64,000 nt of DNA, taken from NCBI RefSeq assembly GCF_018128225.1, contig NZ_CP072377.1, positions 1 to 64,000 of the forward strand, written 5' to 3'. The notes beneath the pieces were generated by a model. It was not told the origin of the DNA. It ran no database searches and worked only from the letters and a program-made list of their open reading frames with translations. Of the stretch, positions 12,140 through 22,488 are shown piece by piece (within the stretch, counting starts at the first letter, position 1; the number at the start of each line of letters is the position of its first letter). This DNA comes from Leptotrichia sp. oral taxon 218. GTDB lineage: Bacteria > Fusobacteriota > Fusobacteriia > Fusobacteriales > Leptotrichiaceae. The position numbers were made by a program, and so were the translations under genes.

Positions 12140-13117
12140 ATGAAATTAACAGATCAAAAAAGAAAATATTTAGAAAATTTAAGTGATGAAAATGGATTTA
12201 TATCAGCTTTAGCAATTGACCAAAGAGGAGCTTTGAAAAAAATGTTGAATAAACATCAAGCTTCAGAAGCAACAGCTGAACAAATAAAAGAATTTAAAGT
12301 ATTAGTTTCAAAACATTTAACAAAATACTCTTCTTCAATCTTGTTAGATCCTGAATATGGATTGGATGCAGCAAAAGCTAGAGATAAAAATGCAGGATTG
12401 TTATTGGCTTATGAAAAAACTGGATATGATGCAAATGCAGTTGGAAGATTGCCAGATTGCCTTGTTGACTGGTCTGCAAAAAGATTAAAAGAAGAAGGAG
12501 CAGATGCTGTAAAATTCTTATTATACTATGACATAGATGAAAGTGATGAAATCAACAATCAAAAGAGAGCATACATGGAAAGAGTTGGAGCTGAATGCGT
12601 AGCTGAAGATATTCCATTCTTCTTAGAAATTTTAAGCTACAACTACAAAGATGCTGACAACAGCACAGCAGAATTTGCAAAATTGAAACCAAGAAAAGTT
12701 ATCGAAGCAATGAAAGAATTTTCTAAACCAAGATATAACATAGATGTATTGAAAGTAGAGGTTCCTGTAAATATGAAATATGTTGAAGGATTTGCTGATG
12801 GAGAAGTTGTTTATACTAAAGAAGAAGCAGCAAGCTATTTCAAACAACAAGATGAAGCAACAAACTTGCCATACATTTATTTAAGTGCTGGAGTTAGTGC
12901 AAAATTATTCCAAGATACATTGAAATTCGCTCATGATTCAGGAGCTAAATTTAATGGAGTATTATGTGGAAGAGCAACTTGGGCAAATGGAGTGGAAGTA
13001 TTCGCAAAAGACGGTGAAGAAGCTACAGTAAACTGGTTAAATACAGTTGGAAGAAAAAATATTGAAGAATTAAATGAAGTAGTTGCAAAAACTGCTACAT
13101 CTTGGAAAGAAAAATAA
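12140..13117 (+). CDS. lacD: tagatose-1,6-bisphosphate aldolase LacD
   Basis: This 325-aa class I aldolase begins [20 protein letters not shown] and has [33 protein letters not shown] and the region [18 protein letters not shown], which carries the expected Schiff-base lysine. It cleaves tagatose-1,6-bisP to dihydroxyacetone-P and glyceraldehyde-3-P. The RBS TAGGAGG is 9 bp upstream. This is the last enzyme of the tagatose branch, followed by PTS genes. Confidence 0.94.
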   Translation: MKLTDQKRKYLENLSDENGFISALAIDQRGALKKMLNKHQASEATAEQIKEFKVLVSKHLTKYSSSILLDPEYGLDAAKARDKNAGLLLAYEKTGYDANAVGRLPDCLVDWSAKRLKEEGADAVKFLLYYDIDESDEINNQKRAYMERVGAECVAEDIPFFLEILSYNYKDADNSTAEFAKLKPRKVIEAMKEFSKPRYNIDVLKVEVPVNMKYVEGFADGEVVYTKEEAASYFKQQDEATNLPYIYLSAGVSAKLFQDTLKFAHDSGAKFNGVLCGRATWANGVEVFAKDGEEATVNWLNTVGRKNIEELNEVVAKTATSWKEK

Positions 13118-13163
13118 AATAATATAAATTATATGTAATAAAAAAATTAAATAGTAGTATTAG

Positions 13164-13183
13164 CAAGGGGAGTCTACCCCTTG
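13164..13183 (+). promoter_or_regulatory. intercistronic hairpin lacD-lacF
   Basis: CAAGGGG (13164-13170) pairs perfectly with CCCCTTG (13177-13183) around a 6-base loop. It is not followed by a T-run. A similar hairpin lies between lacE and lacG, which suggests differential stability of the segments of one lac mRNA. Confidence 0.6.
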
Positions 13184-13257
13184 TTACAAATAAAAACAAT
13201 TGTATTTTGCAAATACGTATAAATAACCAAATAATAATTGAAAAGGAGAAAATCACT

Positions 13258-13572
13258 ATGACTAAAGAAGATGTAACAATGGTTGGATTTGAAATTGTTG
13301 CTTTTGCAGGAGATGCGCGTTCAAAATTGTTGGAAGCATTAAAAAAAGCAAGAAATAACGAATTTGAAATGGCAAGAACTTTAGTAAAACAGGCTGAAGA
13401 ATGTCTTGTTGAAGCACATAATTCACAAACAAAAATGATACAGCAGGAAGCAGGTGGAGAAAATATTGAGATAGGATTTATTGCCGTTCATGCACAGGAC
13501 CATCTTATGACAACAATTTTGTTAAAGGATATAATAGAAGATTTTATAGAACTTTACCAAAGAAAGGGGTAA
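13258..13572 (+). CDS. lacF: PTS lactose-specific IIA component LacF
   Basis: This 104-aa protein starts at the ATG at 13258, 8 bp after AAAAGGAG; an in-frame upstream ATG at 13207 lacks an RBS. It matches IIA-Lac: MVGFEIVAFAGDARSKLLEAL, AEECLVEAHNSQT and VHAQDHLMTT. His78 is the phosphorylated residue in this family, and Asp81 and His82 follow. It forms a trimer that relays phosphate from HPr to LacE. Confidence 0.94.
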   Translation: MTKEDVTMVGFEIVAFAGDARSKLLEALKKARNNEFEMARTLVKQAEECLVEAHNSQTKMIQQEAGGENIEIGFIAVHAQDHLMTTILLKDIIEDFIELYQRKG

Positions 13573-13578
13573 AATATT

Positions 13579-15306
13579 ATGACTGGAGTAATAAAACAAA
13601 TTGAAAAAATGAAACCTTTTTTTGAAAAAGTATCAAGAAATATATACTTAAGAGCTGTAAGGGATGGATTTATTGCAGCGATGCCAGTAGTTTTATTTTC
13701 AAGTTTATTTGTATTAGTTGCATTTGTTCCTAATATTTTTGGATTTAAATGGCCTAAAGAAATAGAAGATGCAATTATAAAACCATATAATTATTCAATG
13801 GGAATTTTAGGACTTTTAGTTGCAGGAACAACTGCAAAAGCGTTGACTGATTCATTTAATAGAAATTTAGAAAGCACAAATCAAATAAATAATGTCTCAA
13901 CAATGCTTGCATCAATAGTAGGATTTTTAGTTTTAGCAGCTGATCCATTAAAAGATGGATTTGCTAAAGGATATTTAGGATCAACAGGATTAATTACAGG
14001 ATTCTTTGCAGCATTTATAACAGTCGGAATTTATAATTTTTGTATAAAAAGAGACATTACAATAAAAATGCCAAGTGAAGTTCCACCTAACTTATCACAA
14101 ACATTCAAAGATGTAATACCATTTAGTGCAGTAATTATATTTCTATATATTATCGACATTATCGTTAGAAGAGTATCAGGACATGGATTTGCACAAAATG
14201 TAATAGAAATCTTTAAACCATTATTCTCAGCAGCAAATGGATATGTTGGAATAACAATTATTTATGGAGTTATTGCAATGTTCTGGTTTGTCGGAATACA
14301 TGGACCGTCAATTGTAGAACCAGCAATCTCAGCAGTTGCATTTATAAATTTAGATGCTAATTTAAAATTATTTCAAGCTGGACAACATGCAAATCATATA
14401 ATAACACCAGGGACACAAATGTTTGTTGCAACAATGGGAGGAACTGGAGCAACACTTGTAGTGCCATTTATGTTTATGTGGCTTGCAAAATCAAAGCAAA
14501 ATAAAGCAATAGGTCGAGCTTCCTGTATTCCTACTGCGTTTGGAGTAAATGAACCAATTTTATTTGGAGCACCGATAGTTTTAAATCCAGTATTCTTTAT
14601 TCCATTTATTCTAGCACCAATTGTAAATGTATGGCTATTTAAAATATTCGTTGATATTCTTAATATGAACAGTTTTTCATACTTCTTGCCATGGACTACG
14701 CCAGGACCAATCGGAATAGTTCTAGGTACAGGATTTAGTTTTTTAGCTATAATTTTAGCGTTACTATTAATTGTAGTCGATACAGCTATTTATTATCCTT
14801 TCTTTAAAGTCTATGATGAAGAAATATTAGCTAAAGAAAAATTAGCTGCTACTGAAGAAAATGAAAATAGTAAAAAAGAGTTTATGAAAAATGATAAAGT
14901 AGAAACTAAAGAAGAAATTAAAGTTGCTTTAAAAACACCAGAAAAAGAAACTAAAACTGAAGAATCAGCAGGTGGACCAAAAATAAAAGAACAAAAAAAT
15001 GTACTTGTATTATGTGCTGGCGGTGGAACAAGCGGACTTCTTGCTAATGCCTTGAAAAAAGCTGCAAAAGAGTACAATGAGCCAATTGATGCAGCTGCTG
15101 GAGCTTACGGAGCACATTATGATATGATGAAAGATTATGATTTAATAGTTTTAGCACCTCAAGTTGCTTCAAATTATGAAGATATAAAAAAAGATACTGA
15201 TAAATTAGGAATAAAATTAGTAAAAACACAAGGTGCAGAATATATTAAATTAACAAGAGATCCAAAAGGAAGTTTAGAGTTTGTAAAAAAACAATTTGAA
15301 AATTAA
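13579..15306 (+). CDS. lacE: PTS lactose-specific IICB component LacE
   Basis: This 575-aa permease has a multi-spanning IIC domain (about 1-410), a charged Lys/Glu-rich linker (about 415-470), and a IIB domain with the phosphorylated Cys479 in [15 protein letters not shown] motifs include [15 protein letters not shown] and [17 protein letters not shown], which contain the family His and Glu residues. It imports and phosphorylates lactose. It starts 6 bp after the lacF stop with RBS AAAGGGG. Confidence 0.94.
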   Translation: MTGVIKQIEKMKPFFEKVSRNIYLRAVRDGFIAAMPVVLFSSLFVLVAFVPNIFGFKWPKEIEDAIIKPYNYSMGILGLLVAGTTAKALTDSFNRNLESTNQINNVSTMLASIVGFLVLAADPLKDGFAKGYLGSTGLITGFFAAFITVGIYNFCIKRDITIKMPSEVPPNLSQTFKDVIPFSAVIIFLYIIDIIVRRVSGHGFAQNVIEIFKPLFSAANGYVGITIIYGVIAMFWFVGIHGPSIVEPAISAVAFINLDANLKLFQAGQHANHIITPGTQMFVATMGGTGATLVVPFMFMWLAKSKQNKAIGRASCIPTAFGVNEPILFGAPIVLNPVFFIPFILAPIVNVWLFKIFVDILNMNSFSYFLPWTTPGPIGIVLGTGFSFLAIILALLLIVVDTAIYYPFFKVYDEEILAKEKLAATEENENSKKEFMKNDKVETKEEIKVALKTPEKETKTEESAGGPKIKEQKNVLVLCAGGGTSGLLANALKKAAKEYNEPIDAAAGAYGAHYDMMKDYDLIVLAPQVASNYEDIKKDTDKLGIKLVKTQGAEYIKLTRDPKGSLEFVKKQFEN

Positions 15307-15317
15307 ATATTATTAAT

Positions 15318-15345
15318 GACAAGGGGGAAAAATTCCTCTTGTTAA
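15318..15345 (+). promoter_or_regulatory. intercistronic hairpin lacE-lacG
   Basis: ACAAGGGGG and TCCTCTTGT pair, with a G-U allowance, across a short A/T loop. It closely echoes the lacD-lacF hairpin at 13164, and no clear T-run follows. Confidence 0.5.
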
Positions 15346-15357
15346 AAAATAAAATAG

Positions 15358-16773
<1,416 letters not shown>

Positions 16774-16780
16774 AAAAACT

Positions 16781-16820
16781 GGGGATAGTTTGGATTATCC
16801 CCATTTGCAGTAAAAATTTT
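16781..16820 (+). terminator. probable terminator of the lac operon
   Basis: GGGGATA (16781-16787) pairs with TATCCCC (16796-16802). The tail ATTTGCAGTAAAAATTTTTG has only a delayed, short T-run, so the termination strength is uncertain. Confidence 0.5.
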
Positions 16821-16988
16821 TGATTAAATAAATGATTTTTTGCTTTTTTTATTATGCAATATATTCATTACTAAGTTTTTAATCTTTAAAAAGTTCTTAC
16901 TTTTGCTGTGTTTTTATTCAAAAAATCTTGATAAAATAAAAAAATAAAATATTATAAAAATTTTTAAATTAATAGAAAGGAGGATAAA

Positions 16989-17996
16989 ATGGCTACAATC
17001 AGAGAAGTTGCAAAAAAAGCAGGAGTTTCAATAACGACAGTTTCCAGAATATTAAATAACGACGATAGTTTTTATGTGAGTAAAAGTACAAAAGAAAAAG
17101 TTTTAAAAACTGTAAAACAGCTAAATTATGTAAAAAAAAGAAAGAAAAATAAAATTTCACAGTCAAATATTGCAATAATAAAATGTTTTGATGAAAAAAT
17201 TGAAAAAGAAGATCCTTATTTTGTCTCTTTAAAAATAAATTTAGAAAACAAATTAAAAAAAATTTTTTCTAGAATAAGGATTTTTAATTTATATGAAATC
17301 CAAAAATTAATAAAATCCAATGAAATAGCAACTTTTTCTTTTGCAGATGCAATTATTTTTGTCGGTGAAATAAATAAGGAAAAGTTAAAATTTTTTAAAA
17401 CTTTAAATGGAAATATTATTTGTGTAGATGTGTATGACACGGATAATATCACAGATTATATAAAATTTGACACAAGAAATTCAGTTGAAATGGTTTTAAA
17501 TTATATGTTTAAATTAAAACATAAAAAAATAGGGTTACTAGTAGGAAGGAATAAAGTTGTGGAAAATTTAGTGGATTTTCGAGAAAGATATTTTAAGGAA
17601 ATAATGATAAAAAATGGACTGTATAGAGAAGAATATCTTAAAATTGGCGATTTTTCGATGGAAAGTGGCTACTTTATGATGAAAGAAATTTTAAAATTGG
17701 AAGATAAGCCGACAGCAGTTTTTTGTGGAAATGATTCGATTGCAATGGGAGCATATAGAGCAATTCGGGAAAAAAAGCTGAAAATTCCAGAAGATATGTC
17801 AATAATAGGATTTAACGATTTAAAATTATCGCAATATTTTACTCCTCCTTTGACAACTATAAAAATTGACACAAAATTAATTGCTCAAGAAACGGTTAAT
17901 TCTTTGATTGAATTGGTGGAAGGAAAGAGACATTATCATAAAAAAGTTTTTCTTCCTATTGAATTAATAGAAAGAGAAAGTTGTCAAAAAATATAA
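16989..17996 (+). CDS. LacI/GalR-family transcriptional regulator
   Basis: This 335-aa protein has the LacI HTH (ATIREVAKKAGVSITTVSRI, residues 2-21) and hinge. A periplasmic-binding-like effector domain follows, with KKIGLLVGRNK, AVFCGNDSIAMGAYRAI and MSIIGFNDLKLSQYFTPPLTTIKID. It has its own RBS AAAGGAGG and follows the lac operon by 215 bp. The effector is not evident. It could control lac, galactose or another sugar. Regulation of lac itself is more likely through the DeoR protein at 6977. Confidence 0.85.
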   Translation: MATIREVAKKAGVSITTVSRILNNDDSFYVSKSTKEKVLKTVKQLNYVKKRKKNKISQSNIAIIKCFDEKIEKEDPYFVSLKINLENKLKKIFSRIRIFNLYEIQKLIKSNEIATFSFADAIIFVGEINKEKLKFFKTLNGNIICVDVYDTDNITDYIKFDTRNSVEMVLNYMFKLKHKKIGLLVGRNKVVENLVDFRERYFKEIMIKNGLYREEYLKIGDFSMESGYFMMKEILKLEDKPTAVFCGNDSIAMGAYRAIREKKLKIPEDMSIIGFNDLKLSQYFTPPLTTIKIDTKLIAQETVNSLIELVEGKRHYHKKVFLPIELIERESCQKI

Positions 17997-18013
17997 ATAA
18001 AAAAGTTTTTTAT

Positions 18014-18278
18014 GAATTATGCCAGAACACTCGCAACTTTAGTCGTGAGATGAATGGCATATTTTTTTGTTTACAAAAAATTTGAAATAGTTAAATACAT
18101 ATGGTATAATAAAAACGGAAAAACTGGTTTTGAATCGAGCCAATAGGACGTAAATGTTCTCAACGGAGAGCTTGTCCATTAAAGTCTTAAGGAAATTAGC
18201 CAGTATTTGAATACTAGATATTCAAAAGAAGCTAAATAGTACTTAAGAACCTCGCGACTTCAGTCGTGAGAGGTTCAG
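18014..18278 (+). mobile_element. 265-bp non-autonomous IS200/IS605-like element with IStron-type ends
   Basis: The left end AGAACACTCGCAACTTTAG then TCGTGAGATGAAT is nearly identical to the IStron left end at 63241. The right end AACCTCGCGACTTCAG then TCGTGAGAGGTTCAG closely matches the right end of the manA IStron at 29880-29910. It is preceded by TTTTAT (18008-18013), as are both IStrons. It encodes no protein. Between the ends lie a strong promoter and a structured RNA. It must depend on a TnpA in trans. Confidence 0.75.
18082..18110 (+). promoter_or_regulatory. promoter inside the small element
   Basis: TTGAAA (18082-18087), a 17-bp spacer and TATAAT (18105-18110) with an extended -10 TGG. 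Transcription would begin near 18117 and run through the folded region to the right end of the element. Nothing coding lies downstream on this strand. Confidence 0.75.
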
Positions 18279-18355
18279 AAAAAAGTAAAAAATATACAGA
18301 CATAAAAAATAAAATTTTAGAATTTAAAATATTTAATATTTTTAGTCTGTATTTT
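18117..18355 (+). ncRNA. predicted structured RNA, possible stand-alone omega-RNA
   Basis: ACTGGTT (18123-18129) pairs with AGCCAGT (18198-18204). GGAC (18146-18149) pairs with GTCC (18174-18177), and inside it TCTC-AACG-GAGA (18158-18169) forms a tetraloop hairpin. The end-of-element hairpin around 18251-18275 follows. Ending at the transposon right end and running into flanking DNA is the layout of a TnpB guide RNA. The identification is inference; no known RNA family was matched. Confidence 0.45.
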
Positions 18356-18356
18356 T
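18296..18356. terminator. bidirectional terminator between the small element and acpS
   Basis: A long imperfect hairpin is formed by ATACAGAC (near 18294) and TTAGTCTGTAT (near 18341), with AT-rich inner pairing, followed by TTTTTTT on the plus strand and an A/T tract on the other. It would end the plus-strand RNA and the minus-strand hem/acpS transcript. Confidence 0.65.
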
Positions 18357-18722
18357 TTATTTATAGAGAATTACCGTTGAAACTGCATATTCTCTGCTAT
18401 GTGAAATACTAATCTGAATTTTAAGATTTTTTGAAAGTTCTTTTATTTTTCCGTAAAGTATGACATAAGGTTTTCCAAGTTCGTCATTTAAAATTTCAAT
18501 GTCTTTTAGGGAAAAACCGTAGACACCAGTTCCAAACGCTTTTGAAACCGCTTCTTTTGCCGCAAATCGTCCCGCATAACTTGCATATGGATTTCTTTTT
18601 TCTTCAATATATTCAATTTCTTTTTTTGTATAAACTTTATTTTTAAACAAAGCTGTGTTATTTATTGCATTTTTTATTCTTGATATTTCAATAATATCGG
18701 TTCCAATTCCATAAATTTCCAT
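18357..18722 (-). CDS. acpS: holo-[acyl-carrier-protein] synthase AcpS
   Basis: This 121-aa phosphopantetheinyl transferase has YGIGTDIIEISRI near the N-terminus with the metal-binding Asp, and GRFAAKEAVSKAFGTG with the second acidic ligand Glu. It transfers 4'-phosphopantetheine from CoA to ACP for fatty-acid synthesis. It is the last gene of a minus-strand cluster, 18 bp after the cobA-hemD stop, an unusual partner for tetrapyrrole genes. Confidence 0.92.
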   Translation of the reverse strand: MEIYGIGTDIIEISRIKNAINNTALFKNKVYTKKEIEYIEEKRNPYASYAGRFAAKEAVSKAFGTGVYGFSLKDIEILNDELGKPYVILYGKIKELSKNLKIQISISHSREYAVSTVILYK

Positions 18723-18740
18723 ATTTTTACCTCAATTTTA

Positions 18741-20240
18741 TTATTTTTTATATTTTAATATTTCTTCAAAAAGTCCGTCTTCTGTGTATCTTTTTGCCTC
18801 AATTTGAACATTGCAGCCATAATTTTGAATAGTTTTGGTTGTGACGGGACCGATTGAAGCAATAACTTTTTCATTTAACAAATTTTTATTTTTTAAATTT
18901 TTCCAAAAATTTTTAAATGTCGAAGAACTTAAAAACATCAAAATATCACTTTTTTTGACATAGTTTTCCACAATTTCTTCTTCATATTTTACGCCGTTTG
19001 TATTGTAAACTACGACTTTTTCAAATTTTCTTTCGTATAAATTGCTGTATTTTTTAGTATTTACTGGTGAAATATTTGAAACTACAAATAAAATTTTGTC
19101 ATTTTTAGATGTAAATTTTGTACTTTCATAAGCTAATTTTTCGACTGTGTATTCTTTTGGATAAAAATCTGGAATAATTTTATATTTTTCTATTTCTTCG
19201 GCAGTTTTTTCTCCAACAACACCAATTTTTACATTCGCCAAAATTCTCATATCTTTTATTTTTTTCATAAATCCAATTACAGAATTTGCGCTGTTAAATA
19301 AAATGGCGTTAAAATTTTTTAAATCTGGCAAGTCAAAATTTAAATATTCAATGTCAATAAATGGCAGTAAAAACGCATTTCCGCCAAATTCATTTATTTT
19401 TTGCAAAATATTTTTTTGTTTATTTTTGTTTCTTGTAATTAAAATATTTTTTCCAAACAATTTTTTATTTTCAAACCATTTCATTTTTTCTCGCAATCTT
19501 ACAACTTCCCCAATTACAATAATTACAGGAGATTTAACATTATTTTTTCGCACAATTTCACAAATATTTTTTAAATTTCCAATAAATGTCTTTTGTTTAG
19601 AAGTCGTTCCATCTTTTATCACGGCAACTGGAGTGTCTTCGTTTTTTCCGTATTTTATAAGACTTTGAGTGATTTTTTCCAAGTTTGAAAGACCCATCAA
19701 AAAAATTAATGTTCCTTGCAATTTTGCAATTTGCGAAAAATCGTGTTCTTTCCCATTTTCTCTCGTGTGTCCAGTAAAAATATGAAAAGAAGTATTAATT
19801 CCTCGGTGAGTAACTGGAATTCCAGCGTATTCTGGCACAGCGATTGCAGAAGTAATTCCTGGAATCACTTCAAAATCTATTTTAATATCATTTTTTTGGT
19901 TATTTTCCAAAATTGCTTCAATCTCTTCACCGCCACGACCAAAAACAAAAGGATCGCCACCTTTTAGCCGAAGCACAATTTTAGGGTTATTTTCAGAATT
20001 TTGAGTTGCTCTTTCGACAATTTTTTCATTTATTTTTTTTTGCAATTCGCCACCTTCAAAATTTTCTTTTCCCATATAAATAAGTTCGGCAGAATTTTTT
20101 TTATATTTTAGAATATTTGGATTTACAAGTCTGTCATAAATTATGCAGTCGGCTTTTTCAATAACTTTTTTTAGTTTTAGTGTAATTAATTCTTCGTCAC
20201 CGCAACCAGCTCCAGCTATAAAAACTTTATTATTTTCCAT
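18741..20240 (-). CDS. cobA-hemD: uroporphyrinogen-III C-methyltransferase / uroporphyrinogen-III synthase fusion
   Basis: This 499-aa bifunctional protein joins two enzymes. Residues 1 to about 245 are a SUMT/CobA methyltransferase (GAGCGDEELITLKLKKVIE, YDRLVNPNIL, RLKGGDPFVFGRGGEE, VIPGITSAIAVPEYAGIPVT). Residues from about 265 to the end resemble HemD (NILITRNK, VVGEKTAEEIEKY, FLSSSTFKNFWKN, SIGPVTTKTIQNYG). It cyclises hydroxymethylbilane to uroporphyrinogen III and methylates it to precorrin-2, the branch to sirohaem and cobalamin. It lies downstream of hemC with a 43-bp gap. Confidence 0.9.
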   Translation of the reverse strand: MENNKVFIAGAGCGDEELITLKLKKVIEKADCIIYDRLVNPNILKYKKNSAELIYMGKENFEGGELQKKINEKIVERATQNSENNPKIVLRLKGGDPFVFGRGGEEIEAILENNQKNDIKIDFEVIPGITSAIAVPEYAGIPVTHRGINTSFHIFTGHTRENGKEHDFSQIAKLQGTLIFLMGLSNLEKITQSLIKYGKNEDTPVAVIKDGTTSKQKTFIGNLKNICEIVRKNNVKSPVIIVIGEVVRLREKMKWFENKKLFGKNILITRNKNKQKNILQKINEFGGNAFLLPFIDIEYLNFDLPDLKNFNAILFNSANSVIGFMKKIKDMRILANVKIGVVGEKTAEEIEKYKIIPDFYPKEYTVEKLAYESTKFTSKNDKILFVVSNISPVNTKKYSNLYERKFEKVVVYNTNGVKYEEEIVENYVKKSDILMFLSSSTFKNFWKNLKNKNLLNEKVIASIGPVTTKTIQNYGCNVQIEAKRYTEDGLFEEILKYKK

Positions 20241-20283
20241 TTTTATCCCTTTTTATCCTTTCAATTATCCTTTCAAAATTTTT

Positions 20284-21231
20284 TCATATTTGCTTTTTTA
20301 TTTTTTGTGCCAGTTCTTGTGCCAATTTTTTTGCATCTTCTTTTTTTCCAGAAATTTTGCAAGAAATTTTTTTATTTCCGTTGTAATACATTCCTTTTAC
20401 AATAATTTTATCACCTAAAATTTTTGCATAGCAGCCAATCGGAGTGTGACATCCACCATCAAATATTTTTGAAAATTCTCTTTCGGCGTCACAAATTAAT
20501 TTTGTATCACAGTCATTTATTTCAAGCAGGAAATTTTTTATAATTTCATCGTCATTTCGACATTCCACACACAAAATAGCCTGTCCAGGAGACGGCATAA
20601 TTTCATCATCGGTAAAATATTGAGTAATTTTATTTTCTAATCCAACCCTTTTTAAACCTGCCGCAGCAAGAACAATCGCATCATAATCTTCCGTTTCAAG
20701 TTTTTTTAGTCTTGTATGAATATTTCCTCTTATCCCTTTTACAGATAAGTCATCTCGTAAAGTCAAAATTTCTTTTTTTCGTCTTGCACTTCCAGTCCCA
20801 ATTACAGCGCCTTTTGGCAAATCTTTTAAACTTTTTCCAGTTTTTGAGACTAAGACATCCCTTGAGTCCTCTCTTGCAGGAAATGAAATATTTACAAGAC
20901 CTTCTGGAGTTTTTTGCGGCATATCTTTTAATGAATGAACGGCTAAATCAATTTTTTTATCCAGCATTTCCTTCTCAATTTCTTTTACAAATAAATCTTT
21001 TTGCGTACTCGATTTTATTTTTTCAAAATCCTGCATATTTTTGTCGCCTTTTGTCACAATAATTTTTATCTCAATTTCTAATTTTTCAAAATTTTCTTTA
21101 AAAATAGATTCAATTTTTTTTGTATCGTTTTTTAAGAAAAAATCAAATTTTTTTTGCAGCAATTCTTTAACTTTTTCAGCTTGAGCTAATGCCAAAATAC
21201 TGCCTCGTGTCCCAATAACAATCTTTTTCAC
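20284..21231 (-). CDS. hemC: hydroxymethylbilane synthase (porphobilinogen deaminase) HemC
   Basis: This 315-aa enzyme starts IVIGTRGSILALAQAE. It contains DLAVHSLKDMPQ, IGTGSARRKKEI and IRGNIHTRLKKLE, and the dipyrromethane cofactor cysteine in FDGGCHTPIG. It polymerises four porphobilinogens. It starts 9 bp after the hemA stop. hemB and hemL are not in this window and must lie elsewhere for the route to work. Confidence 0.94.
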   Translation of the reverse strand: MKKIVIGTRGSILALAQAEKVKELLQKKFDFFLKNDTKKIESIFKENFEKLEIEIKIIVTKGDKNMQDFEKIKSSTQKDLFVKEIEKEMLDKKIDLAVHSLKDMPQKTPEGLVNISFPAREDSRDVLVSKTGKSLKDLPKGAVIGTGSARRKKEILTLRDDLSVKGIRGNIHTRLKKLETEDYDAIVLAAAGLKRVGLENKITQYFTDDEIMPSPGQAILCVECRNDDEIIKNFLLEINDCDTKLICDAEREFSKIFDGGCHTPIGCYAKILGDKIIVKGMYYNGNKKISCKISGKKEDAKKLAQELAQKIKKQI

Positions 21232-21240
21232 ATTTTCTCC

Positions 21241-22256
21241 TTAATTTTTTGAATATTTTTTCTGTTTTTCCAATTTAATTTTTAATTTTTCAAGTTGTTC
21301 TTCAATTAAATAAAAAAAGTTTTCCACAATTTGTTCCCGTTTTTCCACATTTTGGTTATAAAGTTCCCAAATATCGTCCAAATTATACAAAAAAACATTT
21401 TTAAAATTTGCAATTTTTTTGTCAATATCTCTTGGAACAGCCAAATCCAAAAAAATCGCTCTTTTTTGTCACACAAAATCTCTTTTATTCCGTTATATTC
21501 CATAATTAAATGTGGCGCAGAAGTTGCGCTGATTATAATGTCACTTTTTTGTATAAATTCATATTTTTGGCTAAATTTAGCTGTTCTTATATTGTCATAA
21601 ACTTTTTTTAATTCTGTTGATTTTCTCTCACTTCTATTTGTCACAATCAAATTTTTATGTCCCATTTTGTGAAATAAAGTGAGAATTGACTGAGTTAAAT
21701 CGCCAACTCCGATTATAAAAATAGTTTTATCTTCAATATTTTTTACTTTTTCTTTTATAAATTTCACTGAAATTGAATCAAGCGACATATTTTTTTCATT
21801 AATTTTACTTTCAGTACGAAATCTTTTTCCAGTTTCTATTGCACTGTTAAATATTATATTTAAAAGTTTAGAAGTTTTTTTATTTTCTAAACATTTAAAA
21901 TACGCCTTTTTTATTTGCGCTAAAACTTGATCTTCACCTTTTATAACTGAATCCAAGCCACAAATCACATCAAACAAACGAAATACCGCTGCATCATTTT
22001 TTAAAAAGTTAATATTTTGAAAATCAAATTGACAAATTAAATTATTTATTTCAAAATCTTTTTTAGTTTCCAGATAAATTTCAATTCTAAGGCAAGTTTC
22101 CACAATAACATATCCCAAAATATCCCCTTTTTCAAAAAAGTTTTCAATCTTAGTTTTATATTTACTTTTTACAAAATTTTCTCTTTCTTCAATTGACATC
22201 TTTTTATAGCTAAAGCTAATTACAAAAAAATTTTGGCAAAAAATATTATTTTGCAT
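21241..22256 (-). pseudogene. hemA: glutamyl-tRNA reductase HemA, single frameshift
   Basis: The first frame (22256 to about 21468) covers the catalytic domain, with the nucleophile Cys in VETCLRIEIYLE, then GLDSVIKGEDQVLAQIKKAY and the NADPH domain FIIGVGDLTQSILTLFHKMG. The expected continuation, AIFLDLAVPRDIDKKIANF with the C-terminal dimerisation helix, is in the -1 frame and runs to 21241. One additional A in the A6 run at 21462-21467 would restore a protein of about 338 aa. This is either a real mutation, a slippage site or a base-calling error. Promoter TTGCTA-18 bp-TATACT on the minus strand lies at 22335-22306. Confidence 0.82.
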
Positions 22257-22305
22257 CTATTATTTCCTTTTTCCTCTCTAAATTTTATAAATTTAATATA
22301 AATAA

Positions 22306-22335
22306 AGTATAACATTTTACTATACAAAATAGCAA
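22306..22335 (-). promoter_or_regulatory. probable hemA operon promoter
   Basis: On the minus strand, TTGCTA (22335-22330), an 18-bp spacer and TATACT (22311-22306) lie 50 bp upstream of hemA. The region is divergent with the autotransporter gene. Confidence 0.55.
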
Positions 22336-22488
22336 TAAAAAAATATTTTTTTATAAAAAAATAAAAAGTTTATTTGCCATTATAGAAAAACCACTAAAAA
22401 TATGGTAAAATAAATTGTGGAAAATACAGTTATTTAGAAAAATAAATAAAATAAAATAAATTAAATAAATATGGAGGCGAAGTTAATT

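Noticed and set aside
18014-18278. A CRISPR-like or simple terminator interpretation of the repeated CGACTTTAGTCG hairpins
   Set aside because: There are only two palindromes, at the two ends of a unit flanked by TTTTAT, with matching copies at IStron ends. This is transposon architecture, not an array.
21241-21450. A stand-alone 69-aa protein MDLAVPRDIDKK... downstream of hemA
   Set aside because: It is the C-terminal segment of HemA displaced by one base, not a separate gene.
21462-21467. Programmed -1 frameshift in hemA like that of dnaX (A AAA AAG)
   Set aside because: The zero-frame codons are AAA AAA GAG, so the heptamer is not phased for tandem slippage. Loss of one A is a simpler explanation and matches four other sites.
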